This document shows positions 10,724-24,741 of a DNA stretch of 64,000 nucleotides, piece after piece; position 1 is the first letter of the stretch; the number at the start of each line of letters is the position of its first letter. A program made the translations under genes and the position numbers. The notes below the pieces were generated by a model. The model had not been told where the DNA came from and made no database searches. It worked only from the letters and a program-made list of their open reading frames with translations. This DNA comes from Congeria kusceri (lineage: Eukaryota; Mollusca; Bivalvia; Myida; Dreissenidae). The stretch is from the NCBI GenBank assembly GCA_027627225.1, contig JAPFQT010000089.1, positions 558,001 to 622,000 on the forward strand, written 5' to 3'.

Positions 10724-13700
10724 GTTAGTTATGCTATTTAATTATTAACCACCCTGTTTATAAAATACTTCATCCAGTCAGTATCAATGTGCTATGGGGA
10801 GCATTCGTCAATTACAGTTTATACTTACAAAAACTAACATCAGAAATTAACGATGTTTCAAACCCGAAATTTAAATCAATTAGTATATAAAAGAACATTG
10901 AAACATATTTGGCTTTTTATTTTGCGAATATCTACAATTGCTGTTCATAAAACCCGACCCACAACTGCTCATCTTCCAATTGAACTTATTTTACGACCTG
11001 TGTATTTTGAATTTCTTATGTTCTTTTATTCTACAAGTTAATGCTCAAATGAATATATATATTGCTTTAAATGTGAAATAGTATTACATGTTCATTTAAA
11101 AAGGGACGTATTATGGAGCGCCGTGGCGTCCACAATCAGTATCCGAAGCACAACATTTTCCAAGATGGACGGATTTTAGCTCCACTGGCCAGAGGCCAGC
11201 GAGCTTATGCCATGGCGGTACATTCGTAAACTTTTCTCCTCGACATCTCCTCTGAACATGATGGACCGATTTTGATGAAACTTCAAAGAAATATTAATTG
11301 GGTGGTCCTGTACAATGGTTGCTTAAATGGTTCCAGTCCGCTGCACAAGGTGTCCGACGGAGCCACAAAATTTTAAATAGAAAAAAACACTTTATTCGAC
11401 ATTTCCTCCTAAACTCATAGGTAGATTTTCAAATAATGTCCTCCTTCAGTCATAGGTAGATTTTCAAATAATTTCACACAAAAAATGTTTCTTACATACA
11501 AATGCAATATCAAATATTGATAAAAATAGAATGAAGAGATATAATGTCAATGTATACAGAAACTCTTGTTAAAAACCATTGGTTGGATTTTGAATAAATT
11601 CACAGAAATGTTCCTTGGGTGGTTCTCTACCAAAGTTGCTCAAACGGTTCTGCTCTATAAAAAATATGGCTTTCCACATACTATATTGATAGTTTGAAAA
11701 TCTTGTCAAAAACCACTTGTTGGATTTTTTAAATATATTCTCCACCAAAGTTGCCCAAAAGGTTCCGGTCCGTTGAAAAAACATGGCCGCCAGAAGGCGG
11801 TGCCATTTTTATTTATAAGGCTATCTTGAAAAATATTAAAATCCTCTTGTCACAAGCCACTGGTTGGTTTTTGAAATAATTCAAAAAGTTGCTCGGGTGG
11901 TTCTCTATCGAAGTTACTCAATTGATCCGGCTATTTGAAAAAACATAGCTACCAGGGTGCTCTTGTCAGAAACCACTTGTTGAATTTAAAAATAATTTCA
12001 CAGAAACATTCTTTGTGTGTTTCGCCCAAAATACTTTTTGTGTGTGTAAAAAACATGGCCCCCAGAGGGTCCTTTTCCTTCTAACATTTTTTACTTAATA
12101 AGCCAGGGGCGCGATATGGCACTGTTTTGCCTCTTGTCAAATAACTTGGCAGAAGTGAAACGCATTGTGTGATGGCCTGTCGCGAGGAAGAACTAGGTCC
12201 CTAGTCCCAAAGTCAAGGTCACAATTCAAGTTCAAAGGTTTACTGTAAGCATTAAATCTTTAAAACTTGTCTGGGGAATAATTTTATCCAGCGTGGACGG
12301 ATTTTCAAATTACTTCGAAGAAGTGAAGATCATTGTTAGACAGCGTGTCGCGCGCAAGAACAAGATCCATAGATCCATGGTCAAATAAAAGAAATCAATC
12401 CTTGAGACTTTTCGACGCATAATAATGTCCAGCATTGAAGACTTCCCAAATAACTTAACTGACAAATAAATGCAAATATGAAGAGCATTATGAGACGATG
12501 TGTCGCGCACAAAAAACAGCTCTTTACATCGAAGTTAAAGGTCACAACTCAAGGTCGAAGGTCAAGTATAATAAAAATAACATAGCATTTTCCGGAAGAT
12601 AACTTTGTCCAACATGGACAGCTTTTAAATGACTTAATTGGCTGAAGTGAAGTGCATTGTGAGGCAGCGTGTCGCAAGAACCACATCCCTATATCCAAGG
12701 TCAAGATCACCATTCTAGGCCAAATATTTGTACAGAGCATAATATTGTCATGCATGGAGCCATCTTAAAATAAGATGAAGTAAAATACACAATAAGCATA
12801 ACTTTGCTTAGTCATTTTTTCCCCCTTTTTCTCGATTTTTTTCATTTTTGTCATTGAATCTTTACACTTGCGCTCGTGCTTTCGTTATAAATGTTTATAG
12901 AAAAAAGTTGGCGATAATGGTTAGATATCATTCATTATTATTTATATTATATTGTATATATACATGTATATTGTGTATATATCTGTATTTTTTAATAAGA
13001 AGTGTAGAGGTTCGCTCTGAGATGCTGTTGTTGTTTACTACCGAAACTAAAGAAAATAACGAACTTTCATACTGCAAAGTATGTATATTAAATGACTGAT
13101 TATTTCTTGAAAAGGCCGGTTATCTTACACGTTCAAATTGACAATGAAAGACAGGTTTGCATCCCTTTAAGATAATTAATGATGTACGAGCATGTTCATA
13201 TTAATGGAAATAAACGCAGCATATTCTAAATAAAAGCTCCCACAAAATTAATATATCATTTTTTGTTTCTCACTATTACATTTTTTTGGGTACAGTTTGT
13301 TTATGGTTTATCTTAAACACGTTCATACTAACACCATTTTATGATTTTATGCAAATATATACCGTACCCTGCGCGAGTTAAATGAGCCGTGGTTTGGACG
13401 TGATCCATTATAAACACATGCCGATCATCGTAATGAAGACAAAGGATTATATTATAATGTTACTAAATAAGTGATTTCGTACAGGAACTGTGTTATTTGT
13501 CCGAGGTCTGCTGTATTGGCATGATCCCGTAAGAAATAGATTGCTTTGATCTCATACAGGAACGGTTGAATTAATACAGTTGATCGTTTTATTTACTCGT
13601 GCTAACTGATATAAGACGTGCATTTTTACTGATGTTGTGTGTAATATTGTAAAGTTGATTAATAAACGGATATATAAATTGCCAGGAAGTCAGGTAAGTG

Positions 13701-15870
13701 CATTTCCTATTTTAATTGCATGTATCGATTTTTAAAAATAATTTTCCATTTGTAAACGTTAATATACAGTTTGAATAAATAAAATAGATCGAAAAACAGG
13801 AAGTTTATATCGTTAGATATAAATACTGTGAAACGCTATGTATTATTAAATAATTATCTATAAAAATTCGCCTGAATTTGGATACTTCTTGTTTTTGTTA
13901 CGGAAAACCGTTTTCCTATTTATAAAAACCTATTTATAAATTAAAATTGGATTTTTTTTTCTTTTTATAGATAAAACTGGTTTAAAATTAGAATGGAAAT
14001 CCAGTTTAAAAATATCGTGTTTACAAATTATTTATATCATATTGTTTCTTCCAATGAGCTACAAACGGTAGTATTCATGAGAAGATGGTGCACCTAAATT
14101 TGTAAAGACGCGGATATCGAAAGAGTAATCTGGCTTCGTTCAAGTGAGACAAACAAACTGCTGACGATTAAATAGGAAAACTCTTGTAATATATAACAAC
14201 TTGGGATGTTTTTTCCGTGGTGTGTACATTTGTTCTGTTGTTGTTTTTTATTGTATGAATATACCCGCTTCGTTCACCAATATTATGTGTTTTGTTTCAG
14301 GATCACACATCTTGTGAGATAAAAACGTTATTGACAGTACGATGCTCAAACGTGTAATTTTGCCTTTGTTATTAGCTTGAATGGATTGTCAGACTTTTTT
14401 TATATTTGAATTAATTACCATAACACCATAGTCAGGTTGAACAATTGTGTAGAAAATTTACGTACTTCCAGGTTATATAAACTTTATTTCTGGTGATGAC
14501 TATATGCAGAATATAGCAACTATTAATCAGACATTTACAATTCAAAGTACAATATTGGTTTTGCAGGCATTCAGTTCAATGGGTTGCATCTCCATATATT
14601 ATCTGCATTGTCAAAGTGTATGTCGTTCACTACTTGGGTTAATGCTAACAAACCATAACAAAATTAAACTAAAATAAACGCAAACATCTTAAAACACATT
14701 ATTACGCACAGTATATAATTTTTCAATAACTTTGATATTTCTTTATTGAAGGCTAACAGTGTACTTGTTTTCAAGAAATATTTATTTTTACTAACTTTTA
14801 ATAATAGAATATCAAATTAATATCATAGTAGAACACTTTTTTTCTTTTGTCTGTTCATTGTGTTCCGTTATTTTGCTCTCTAGTTTTAGGCATCGATCAA
14901 TTATGTAAAAAGTTCTATTTTGAAAAAAACAAAACGATTGGCACTATAGATACATGGATGAAGTGATCGAACTGTATGCCTGCACATCCTATAGTTTATT
15001 GTTCTTCGAATTTATGCTTGATTATTTTCATCACCAGAAATATGGTTGAGTTTAAAATAAGTATTTGCAGCATAGAAAAAGTTACATTATCCTCAGAAAT
15101 GTCGAACTGGACTATACTAATATATTAAGTTTATACTGAATGTTAAAAGTATAACGTCTGATACAGTCAACAAACTACATTACTATAAAAACGAAAGAAT
15201 TGTGCCATTTCTTACACCACGCGTTTGGACATTGTACTTTCAATGCCGTGTTTTTATCAAAAGTTATGGTCCTGAAATAAAACATTTGCATATGTCAAAT
15301 AATGGAAATATTGGGTTACATCATGGACACAATCTTTTGATGTTACAAAGAGAAAAAAAAAGGTGTACCAACCAAGGAAAACATTCATCATTTGGTGCAA
15401 AAGTTTTAATCGCCAGAACAAATTGTTTTGGCATCATTTAAAGGTGGGGATCACTTTACGATCACCCCAACTCCGAGATCAATACTTTTTCATTTACAAA
15501 TAAACAAATATATAGATTTAATGTCTATGTGAGTGCAGTATTAAGTTTTCTTTTGCGAAATTTAAACTTCATCATGAACATAACATACATTGGTGAAAAT
15601 TAAATGGAACAGATTTAGATTGATAATGGATATTGATTGATAGTTCACAAAAGGCAATTTCATTTCATATTTCCACCGGCTAAATCAAGATTTAATCGCA
15701 ATTATGTGTCATAATATTTTAACTCTGTTTTATTTTCATTTTTATAGCAAACAGACATGTTTTACACCTCTTGATCTGTTTGAAAATACATTGAACGAAA
15801 ACCATTATTATTATTATAGCAAACAGACATGTCTTGCACCGTCAGATATGTTTGAAAAATACGGATCACG

Positions 15871-16072
15871 TTATGGGGGATAGTGCAAGATACAGGAGAC
15901 GTTCCAGAGGCGACCCTGGGTCTTTTAGTGCCCGGTGTGAAGCACCTAGTACACTGCACCTCGGTTTAACATCTCATGCGAAAGACGAGTTAGTAGGTTA
16001 GGGTGTGGCGGGGGCTCGAACCTGCGACCCCTGGGTTGTGAAGCCAGTGCGTTACCACTAGACCACGGATCC
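15871..16072 (-). mobile_element. tRNA-derived SINE, copy 2
   Basis: This is the same insertion as at 5015-5216, carried along by unit duplication. The A and B boxes are intact. Confidence 0.8.
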
Positions 16073-17287
16073 ATCCTTGTTTGACTGTGAACGCTTTATA
16101 TATTTCCACATTTGTAGTCACACAAACTGACAAAAGGACTTTGACAGGTACCGTATTCAAAACCCAATATTTCCGGAACAAGGGCGGTGACCCCTATTTT
16201 TTAAGACTGTTTTAGTTTTAGGAAAGATAGACGCATGTTTCGGCTAATTCTTAAGAAAATCTGTCGTTGGAAAAAAAATGAAAGAAATTGTTGCGAACGT
16301 CTTTAATGCGAACAGGGCTCGGTTAGTTATTAGTGTTGGGTTCATCAACAGTTAGTCCGTGTATTCTGTCTAGTTGTATTGCTGATTGTGGACAAAATGA
16401 AGCGATGCTTTGTAAAGCTGTTTCGCTGATGTCCCCAAAATGAAGCGATACCCTCTCTAGTTCTTTGACTACATGTTGACTCCGTTGAGCGATACACAAC
16501 CACTATTTTGTCTTGCTTTGTTATGCGTGTGTTTGCTTTAAATTGTTCCATTATTGTATAAGTTTGTTAATATGATATTGAATAACCCCTATTCGCTTTG
16601 AAATTGATGATTCACATCAGTAACGACCATAATACTGCGAATTGTTTACCTTTTTCCTCATCTCTTAACCGTTTTGGTACCGATAATGCGGACAAAATAC
16701 TTGTTGTGGCAATACATTAAATATTGCCACATATATAGAAATGCACAAGACAAAACAAAGAACATGTTTTAGGTTTCATCTTCGAATAAGTGTATTCTAA
16801 TATGCATATGGTTAAAATAGCCAACGAAAATGAAAGGTTTTCAAAGTCATAGTAATTACTTAACATGAATTGCGTAGAATGTAGATGTATTTATACTTAA
16901 CATGTATGACGATGTATTTGGATTGTAATTAATATTATAATATAGTACACAGATGTCTCGAATAATTCGAATTCAAATAAATAAAGAAGTAACATATTTG
17001 TTGTTTTTATTTATTTGAAAATCAGTATACCAGTAAATCACTCGTCACATCATTTCACTTACGAAACGGTACAACAAATGAGCATACAAATCAATAAAAT
17101 AAGTATTATGTATGCGTGTGAAAATTTAAGCCGCCGAATCCCTTTCTAATAATAATATAAGAAGCGGGGTTAACAATAATTATATTACTTTGCAAATGCC
17201 ACTTCTGTCGGTAGACCAGACCTTGTCCGAGCAATAACTACCATTATTCCTAGGATCTTCACACATGGAATGTATGTTGGTTATGAC

Positions 17288-18855
17288 TAGGGATGGGATT
17301 CGTATCCTAAATCGGTATTCGGATATCCGGATACTATCCAGATATTCGTATCCTTAGAATGCGTAACTTAATGACAAAATTTTTCACAAAACTCTATGCA
17401 TAGAAAGGTAACTTAGTGTTTGTTAACAAGATAATAATAAAGGCACGTTCTTAAACATGATTACTTTATTAAAAGATTTACAAGCAACAAATTAAATGTG
17501 AATTATTAGCAAAGCATGTCAAATACATACTGAAAACAAAAAAAAAATACTAGCAAGCTACAATATGAACATATTCATCCTAGAAATTAGCATATATACG
17601 GTGTGCAAACTGAAACAGTTCGTTTTACAGCACTAACTAGACACACATGCGCGAACACAAATGACTATTCGCTCAGGGCCACCGATCTTAGATTTTTGTT
17701 CATGAACAAGTCACTGTTGAGTCTATTTCTCAGCTTGGTCAGTACCAAACCGGCTGATGAGAAGACGCGCTCGGAAGGTACCAATATCGCAGGAACGGCA
17801 AGCACACTACGGGCGACCTAGGCTAATATGGGGAATCTGGCTTCGTTGCGACTCCACCTCTTAAGAGCAGAGGTGACGCAATCCGGTTTCTCCGCCCGAT
17901 AGAGTTAGAGTTTATCTTCTATGACCGACTCCGGGGACGAGATCAGGGAGTCCAACCTTGGACGCTTAGATGGCGTCTCCATGTTTGACTCCTCGCGAGT
18001 GGTCATGCTCAGAGGGACATCATCCATTCGACTCTCAAGAACCTGATGGGTCACCGGATGTCGCTTCAAGTGGTTCCACAAGTTGCTGGTACATCCGCTA
18101 TACGAACATTCCGTAGAGCATATTTTACACCTGGCACTACGCTTATCTGCCGATTTTGTGAAATTCTTCCACACATCAGATGGCACAGGTGAAAGCATTC
18201 TTAATTCTGAACACTTGTTTGGAACATTAAAAAGACTACATCACTGTTATCCACGTCCAATGATCAGAATCACACAAAATAATTAAAATAAAAGTACACA
18301 GATAATCACATGCACGTGGTATTAATCCTTGATTATGAAACACATGTACACGCGTAAATAGTTAGGATAACTAATGAAATAAAACAACTTAATTTGTGAT
18401 TTGTTTTATTAGAGAGAAATTATGATTGGCAACTTTATGAAATGTTGAATATGATTGGACAGTGAAAGTTTTTCGCAGCATTGTGCCAGTGGTTATGCAC
18501 GTTAATTGGAGCCACCATGCCAATTTGTGTCAATTATCGGAAAGAAAGGACCGCCAAAGACAAGCTTAGTCGATAGGCCTTTGTGGGCAATTAGGCAATT
18601 GCCACATGGCGATAAGGTACGCCAATAGGCTCCCACCCCCCATGGTGCGAACAACCAATTAACGGATTAATGTCAGTCTGTCAATGATGTGCGTTATGCG
18701 GATTAACGTCTGAAGAAACAGGGCTTGGCGGTTATGAATACGTGATGCATTTCAACAGGAGCATTGTCGTTCACTCAATAAGGTATAAGGATCCTTTTTA
18801 AGTATACTGATATCTAACCAGTATCCGGATATCCGATTATTCGTTTGCATCCCTA
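17288..18855 (-). mobile_element. hAT transposon, copy 2
   Basis: This is the same element and target duplication (GTTATGAC at 17280-17287 and 18856-18863) as in copy 1. Confidence 0.9.
17665..18198 (-). pseudogene. hAT transposase remnant (copy 2)
   Basis: I saw no difference in protein from copy 1: the BED finger at 17905-18198, both in-frame stops and the dimerization segment are all shared, so the lesions predate the duplication. Confidence 0.85.
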
Positions 18856-21470
18856 GTTATGACTCATATAGGATCCTTATTAATTATTGAGACAAAAGTC
18901 AACGTCACACTGGCCAAGAGTATGAAAAAAAATCCTTATACCTAAAGATTAAAATATGACTAAGCCTCGGATCCTTATTATTTGGTCACAAGGTCAAATG
19001 TTAAGGTCAAATAGTAGTTGTAAAACCTTGTCCAAGCAAAAACTACGGAAACCCAAGACCTGGATTCGAACATTTGTTAGGTAGGGGGGTTGGGTCAAAA
19101 GTCAATAGTTGTTTAACCACAGTTCTATGACTATGGAACCCAAAGGCCTATGTTTTTCAAATTTGGTAAGTACCTGTGGGTGTTTCATGACTAGTAGAAG
19201 ATCCCTATTAATTTTTGAGCTATTGCATCTATAGTTAATGGTTAACTCTCCAAAAGGTGTTCGGTCGACAAATATGAAATCCTTGTGTATGTTTATCAAA
19301 CAATTGTTAGATTGGTAATTGTTAGTATAGGTTTCCTATTGATTTATTGGATTTTCGTCAAGATCAAACGGTTCAATTGTTGTAAAACCATGTCTTTGCA
19401 ATAATTAAACAAAGGCTGAATGTTTTGTTTGGCAACAGTATCTAGGTTAATTATGCCTTTTGATGATTCACAATCCTGTTCATCAAACAATGCAGCCAGT
19501 CGGTATCAATGTGCCATGAGGGGCATTCGTCACTGGCAATTAAAGTTCTTGTTTACCTAATCTGGACCAAACTTGCATTGTTTGTGATTGATTACAAGGT
19601 CTCAGTCGAAGTTTAATGTGGGCCACATCCGACCGGAAACACCAAAGACCTTGTTCTTCTTGTAATTTAATAGGTAACAATTTGCTTGAGGTAGTGATTA
19701 TATACTTTACATTTCTTTCATTCATGCCAAGCATGCACTGTGTGTGTATGACAACAAAATCTCGGCTGTGTTCGATAATGGGTCAGTATCACCAGACGTA
19801 ATGGCCTATTTCATGAGAAAAACAACTTTGTGCAGATACTTCACTTTTCATCTTTCTTGGCCAAATTAGTACAGTTTATATATGGCCATAATATCTCCAC
19901 ACGCATTTAATATAGTAATAACCTCTTGTGTGTCAAGGTCACAATTATTTGTCCAAAGTCAAATAGAGGAATAACAATTCAAGACTAAACTTTCACTAAC
20001 ATTCGAACCTCGTTATTTATAAGAACCAATAAAACTTCACAACAAAAGTAGTTTGAATTAAACATTTTCATATTGTGTGTCTAAGACAAAACTATAAATT
20101 AAGGTGTATAAACTGCTAGATTGTAGCGTTTGTGGTTGTCCTCTATAGCATTAAATAACTTGTGAAAACTGTGAAATGACAACTTATTAAATTCAATTTA
20201 AATGTATTTGATGTTTTTAGGCGTTACAAGTTGTATGTGAACTATTGCAAGAAAGAGCAATCTAATGATTAACAAACAAGAATACGAAATTAAGGAATGT
20301 TTGTTTAATTAAGCAGATCAATACTCGTACAATGTACTATTCGTACAATTTAGATGTCAATGTTTGGACCGGATGTATTGGTTTGGAATATTGACTATTC
20401 TTAATAGTGTAATTCAAATTAAAACAACACAATTAAGATTAAGATATAAGGGAAAAAACAACAACATCCCAGAGATTTTACTGTTTCCGAGCATAGATCA
20501 AAATCAAAATTACTGTTAACCGAAAAGAGAAGTGCAAGGTGTTTGGGTAAAATCGAGAAAGATACGTACAATCGTACAATTCAAAATAAGGAATTTGGTT
20601 TAACGATGTTCTAAGTGTCAATAATAATGATATTATGTACATATTTCAAATTTGACGAGGCTGAGTGTTGCTCCCCCCTCCCACACACACTTCATTCTTT
20701 ACCCAGTCTAGACCAACATTGAAGGATTGTCAAATAGCATGGCATAAGTTATAAGCATTATATGACACTGTATGTCACGCGCAAGAACCAGGTTCCTACG
20801 TCTAAGGTCGATGTAAGACTTAACGGTCAAATATCAAATATAATAATTAGATCCATGGACATTGTCTGGAGCATAATTTGTCAAAAATTGAAGAATTTTC
20901 AAATAACAAGACGGAAGTGATCAGCATTATGAGGCGTTGCGTCAAGCGCTAGAACCAGGTCCCTCGGTCCAAGACAAACGTCCCTTATTAAAGGTCAAAT
21001 ATAAGAATAATAGCTATTGACTCTGTCCGGAGTATAATTTTATCCAGCACTGAATGATCGTCAAATAACGTGGCAAAAGTGATAAAGATTATGACGTGAT
21101 GCACCTGTATGACAATATATTATTTAAATCTATATTATACTGTATTTATAAGTATAGTATATGCGGGGAAGATGAACTCATGTCGGTCAATAGCTATTCA
21201 TAGCTAATGTTATTTGTTATGGCTTTTAATGAATACTTTAAATAAATATGGAACAGAAGATGAAGTCTATCATATATATTATTTGTTTATTTATACATGC
21301 ATGACATTAGCAGAATTTTATGACTGCTAATGATTAAACTACTTATATATTTGTAAACCAATATCACATAAACACAGATATTGATTGTCCCATTACATTG
21401 GATCTTCACAGAAAATATGATTGCAATTGACTGTAAACTTATTAATGGTTTCTTTCGTTTTTGTTGCTAG

Positions 21471-21578
21471 GAGAAAATCATTCAATGCTGCACAAAAGTA
21501 TACTCCGGTCAAAGTTAATCATACTCATGTGAGCAACCAGGTCTACTTTGACGCTCTTGTTCAACATTGTGTTGGAAG
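21471..21578 (+). CDS. Candidate internal coding exon, 108 nt, phase 2-2 (copy 2)
   Basis: This is identical in sequence and splice signals to 10616-10723. The counterpart in copy 3 was removed by the deletion ending that copy. If a spliced gene used this exon here, its next exon could be the KQTC modules of copy 3 (27310) or copy 4 (35547 or 35619). Confidence 0.45.
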
Positions 21579-24038
21579 GTTAGTTATGCTATTTAATTAT
21601 TAACCACCCTGTTTATAAAATACTTCATCCAGTCAGTATCAATGTGCTATGGGGAGCATTCGTCAATTACAGTTTATACTTACAAAAACTAACATCAGAA
21701 ATTAACGATGTTTCAAACCCGAAATTTAAATCAATTAGTATATAAAAGAACATTGAAACATATTTGGCTTTTTATTTTGCGAATATCTACAATTGCTGTT
21801 CATAAAACCCGACCCACAACTGCTCATCTTCCAATTGAACTTATTTTACGACCTGTGTATTTTGAATTTCTTATGTTCTTTTATTCTACAAGTTAATGCT
21901 CAAATGAATATATATATTGCTTTAAATGTGAAATAGTATTACATGTTCATTTAAAAAGGGACGTATTATGGAGCGCCGTGGCGTCCACAATCAGTATCCG
22001 AAGCACAACATTTTCCAAGATGGACGGATTTTAGCTCCACTGGCCAGAGGCCAGCGAGCTTATGCCATGGCGGTACATTCGTAAACTTTTCTCCTCGACA
22101 TCTCCTCTGAACATGATGGACCGATTTTGATGAAACTTCAAAGAAATATTAATTGGGTGGTCCTGTACAATGGTTGCTTAAATGGTTCCAGTCCGCTGCA
22201 CAAGGTGTCCGACGGAGCCACAAAATTTTAAATAGAAAAAAACACTTTATTCGACATTTCCTCCTAAACTCATAGGTAGATTTTCAAATAATGTCCTCCT
22301 TCAGTCATAGGTAGATTTTCAAATAATTTCACACAAAAAATGTTTCTTACATACAAATGCAATATCAAATATTGATAAAAATAGAATGAAGAGATATAAT
22401 GTCAATGTATACAGAAACTCTTGTTAAAAACCATTGGTTGGATTTTGAATAAATTCACAGAAATGTTCCTTGGGTGGTTCTCTACCAAAGTTGCTCAAAC
22501 GGTTCTGCTCTATAAAAAATATGGCTTTCCACATACTATATTGATAGTTTGAAAATCTTGTCAAAAACCACTTGTTGGATTTTTTAAATATATTCTCTAC
22601 CAAAGTTGCCCAAAAGGTTCCGGTCCGTTGAAAAAACATGGCCGCCAGAAGGCGGTGCCATTTTTATTTATAAGGCTATCTTGAAAAATATTAAAATCCT
22701 CTTGTCACAAGCCACTGGTTGGTTTTTGAAATAATTCAAAAAGTTGCTCGGGTGGTTCTCTATCGAAGTTACTCAATTGATCCGGCTATTTGAAAAAACA
22801 TAGCTACCAGGGTGCTCTTGTCAGAAACCACTTGTTGAATTTAAAAATAATTTCACAGAAACATTCTTTGTGTGTTTCGCCCAAAATACTTTTTGTGTGT
22901 GTAAAAAACATGGCCCCCAGAGGGTCCTTTTCCTTCTAACATTTTTTACTTAATAAGCCAGGGGCGCGATATGGCACTGTTTTGCCTCTTGTCAAATAAC
23001 TTGGCAGAAGTGAAACGCATTGTGTGATGGCCTGTCGCGAGGAAGAACTAGGTCCCTAGTCCCAAAGTCAAGGTCACAATTCAAGTTCAAAGGTTTACTG
23101 TAAGCATTAAATCTTTAAAACTTGTCTGGGGAATAATTTTATCCAGCGTGGACGGATTTTCAAATTACTTCGAAGAAGTGAAGATCATTGTTAGACAGCG
23201 TGTCGCGCGCAAGAACAAGATCCATAGATCCATGGTCAAATAAAAGAAATCAATCCTTGAGACTTTTCGACGCATAATAATGTCCAGCATTGAAGACTTC
23301 CCAAATAACTTAACTGACAAATAAATGCAAATATGAAGAGCATTATGAGACGATGTGTCGCGCACAAAAAACAGCTCTTTACATCGAAGTTAAAGGTCAC
23401 AACTCAAGGTCGAAGGTCAAGTATAATAAAAATAACATAGCATTTTCCGGAAGATAACTTTGTCCAACATGGACAGCTTTTAAATGACTTAATTGGCTGA
23501 AGTGAAGTGCATTGTGAGGCAGCGTGTCGCAAGAACCACATCCCTATATCCAAGGTCAAGATCACCATTCTAGGCCAAATATTTGTACAGAGCATAATAT
23601 TGTCATGCATGGAGCCATCTTAAAATAAGATGAAGTAAAATACACAATAAGCATAACTTTGCTTAGTCATTTTTTCCCCCTTTTTCTCGATTTTTTTCAT
23701 TTTTGTCATTGAATCTTTACACTTGCGCTCGTGCTTTCGTTATAAATGTTTATAGAAAAAAGTTGGCGATAATGGTTAGATATCATTCATTATTATTTAT
23801 ATTATATTGTATATATACATGTATATTGTGTATATATCTGTATTTTTTAATAAGAAGTGTAGAGGTTCGCTCTGAGATGCTGTTGTTGTTTACTACCGAA
23901 ACTAAAGAAAATAACGAACTTTCATACTGCAAAGTATGTATATTAAATGACTGATTATTTCTTGAAAAGGCCGGTTATCTTACACGTTCAAATTGACAAT
24001 GAAAGACAGGTTTGCATCCCTTTAAGATAATTAATGAT

Positions 24039-24741
24039 AGCTAATATTTAAATTTGCCTTACCGTGTATGCATACATATCAAGTTATTTTAAGATGCTGT
24101 CCATTAAAAAAGTTCTCAGCATCAGATTAATTAATCTTTACAGAACGGATTTTACCAAAGAATCCCAAATTGCATAGTTGTTTTGCGATATATTTGTCCT
24201 ATAAAAAAAGTCAAGAGACCGTGGTCAGGTCAGTCACGTGGCTGATATACAGTTTAGGAGCACGCATAAGGTTGATTTCGATTATTTAAGAAAGTCGTAA
24301 AGTATAACAATACGCATAGTCTCTTTAAACACTGCTGTGCACAATGTATTAAGGACAGTGACAAACAATATAGTCTATGCACTGTTATGGCATATGTTGT
24401 GAACACTGCATTATGTTGTATACATCGATTTTTTTCTCCATTGGCTCAATAAATTGACTACGAAGCTACCACGGTCTCTAGCTTCATATATATGTACAAG
24501 TTCACTTGAGTTGACCAGCATTGGACGTAACTGATTGCAGGTACGATTTGTAAGCATTTCATTAGTGGTATATGAATTAGTAATACAATGTTCATTAGAA
24601 TGACTAACGTTAGACAAGAATGTTCAGGTCTCATAAAAATTCCGACTCAATGCGTTCCTACAAACAGTGATACATTTTGTTTCTTTTTCATACACACAAT
24701 AAGTGGTGGAGCAAGCCCTGCCTTAAACCTGAATTATTGAT
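24039..24741. repeat. Extra 703-bp segment in copy 3
   Basis: Absent from copies 1 and 2 at the same place. It is flanked by near-identical 9-mers, ATTAATGAT on the left and ATTATTGAT as its last bases. I see no terminal inverted repeats or A tail. An internal inverted pair AGAGACCGTGGT / ACCACGGTCTCT lies at about 24211 and 24466. It may be an insertion with a 9-bp duplication, or original sequence deleted from copies 1 and 2 between the 9-mers. Confidence 0.85.

Larger units (their letters stand above)
1..10856. repeat. Array copy 1
   Basis: This copy lacks the ~0.7-kb segment seen in copies 3 and 4; at 2319 the flanks are directly joined. It differs from the others by GTATC instead of GCATC near 8368 and by a longer T run at 9352. 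In order it contains satellite family A (about 240-1230), satellite family B (1230-1905), an AT-rich stretch, paired exon-like modules (4892-5014), a SINE (5015-5216), a hAT element (6432-7999), more family B units (9795-10255) and a 108-nt exon candidate (10616-10723). Confidence 0.95.
10857..21711. repeat. Array copy 2
   Basis: This is a full-length copy collinear with copy 1 at a shift of 10856, dropping to 10855 near its end because of small indels at about 20208, 20878 and 21361. Like copy 1 it lacks the ~0.7-kb segment. It shares the GCATC variant near 19227 with copy 3, and the altered T/C run near 12815 with copies 3 and 4. Confidence 0.95.

Noticed and set aside
24411..24617. 68-codon frame in the extra segment of copies 3 and 4
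   Set aside because: It survives in copy 4 with one change, but the segment itself was duplicated recently; no family resemblance.
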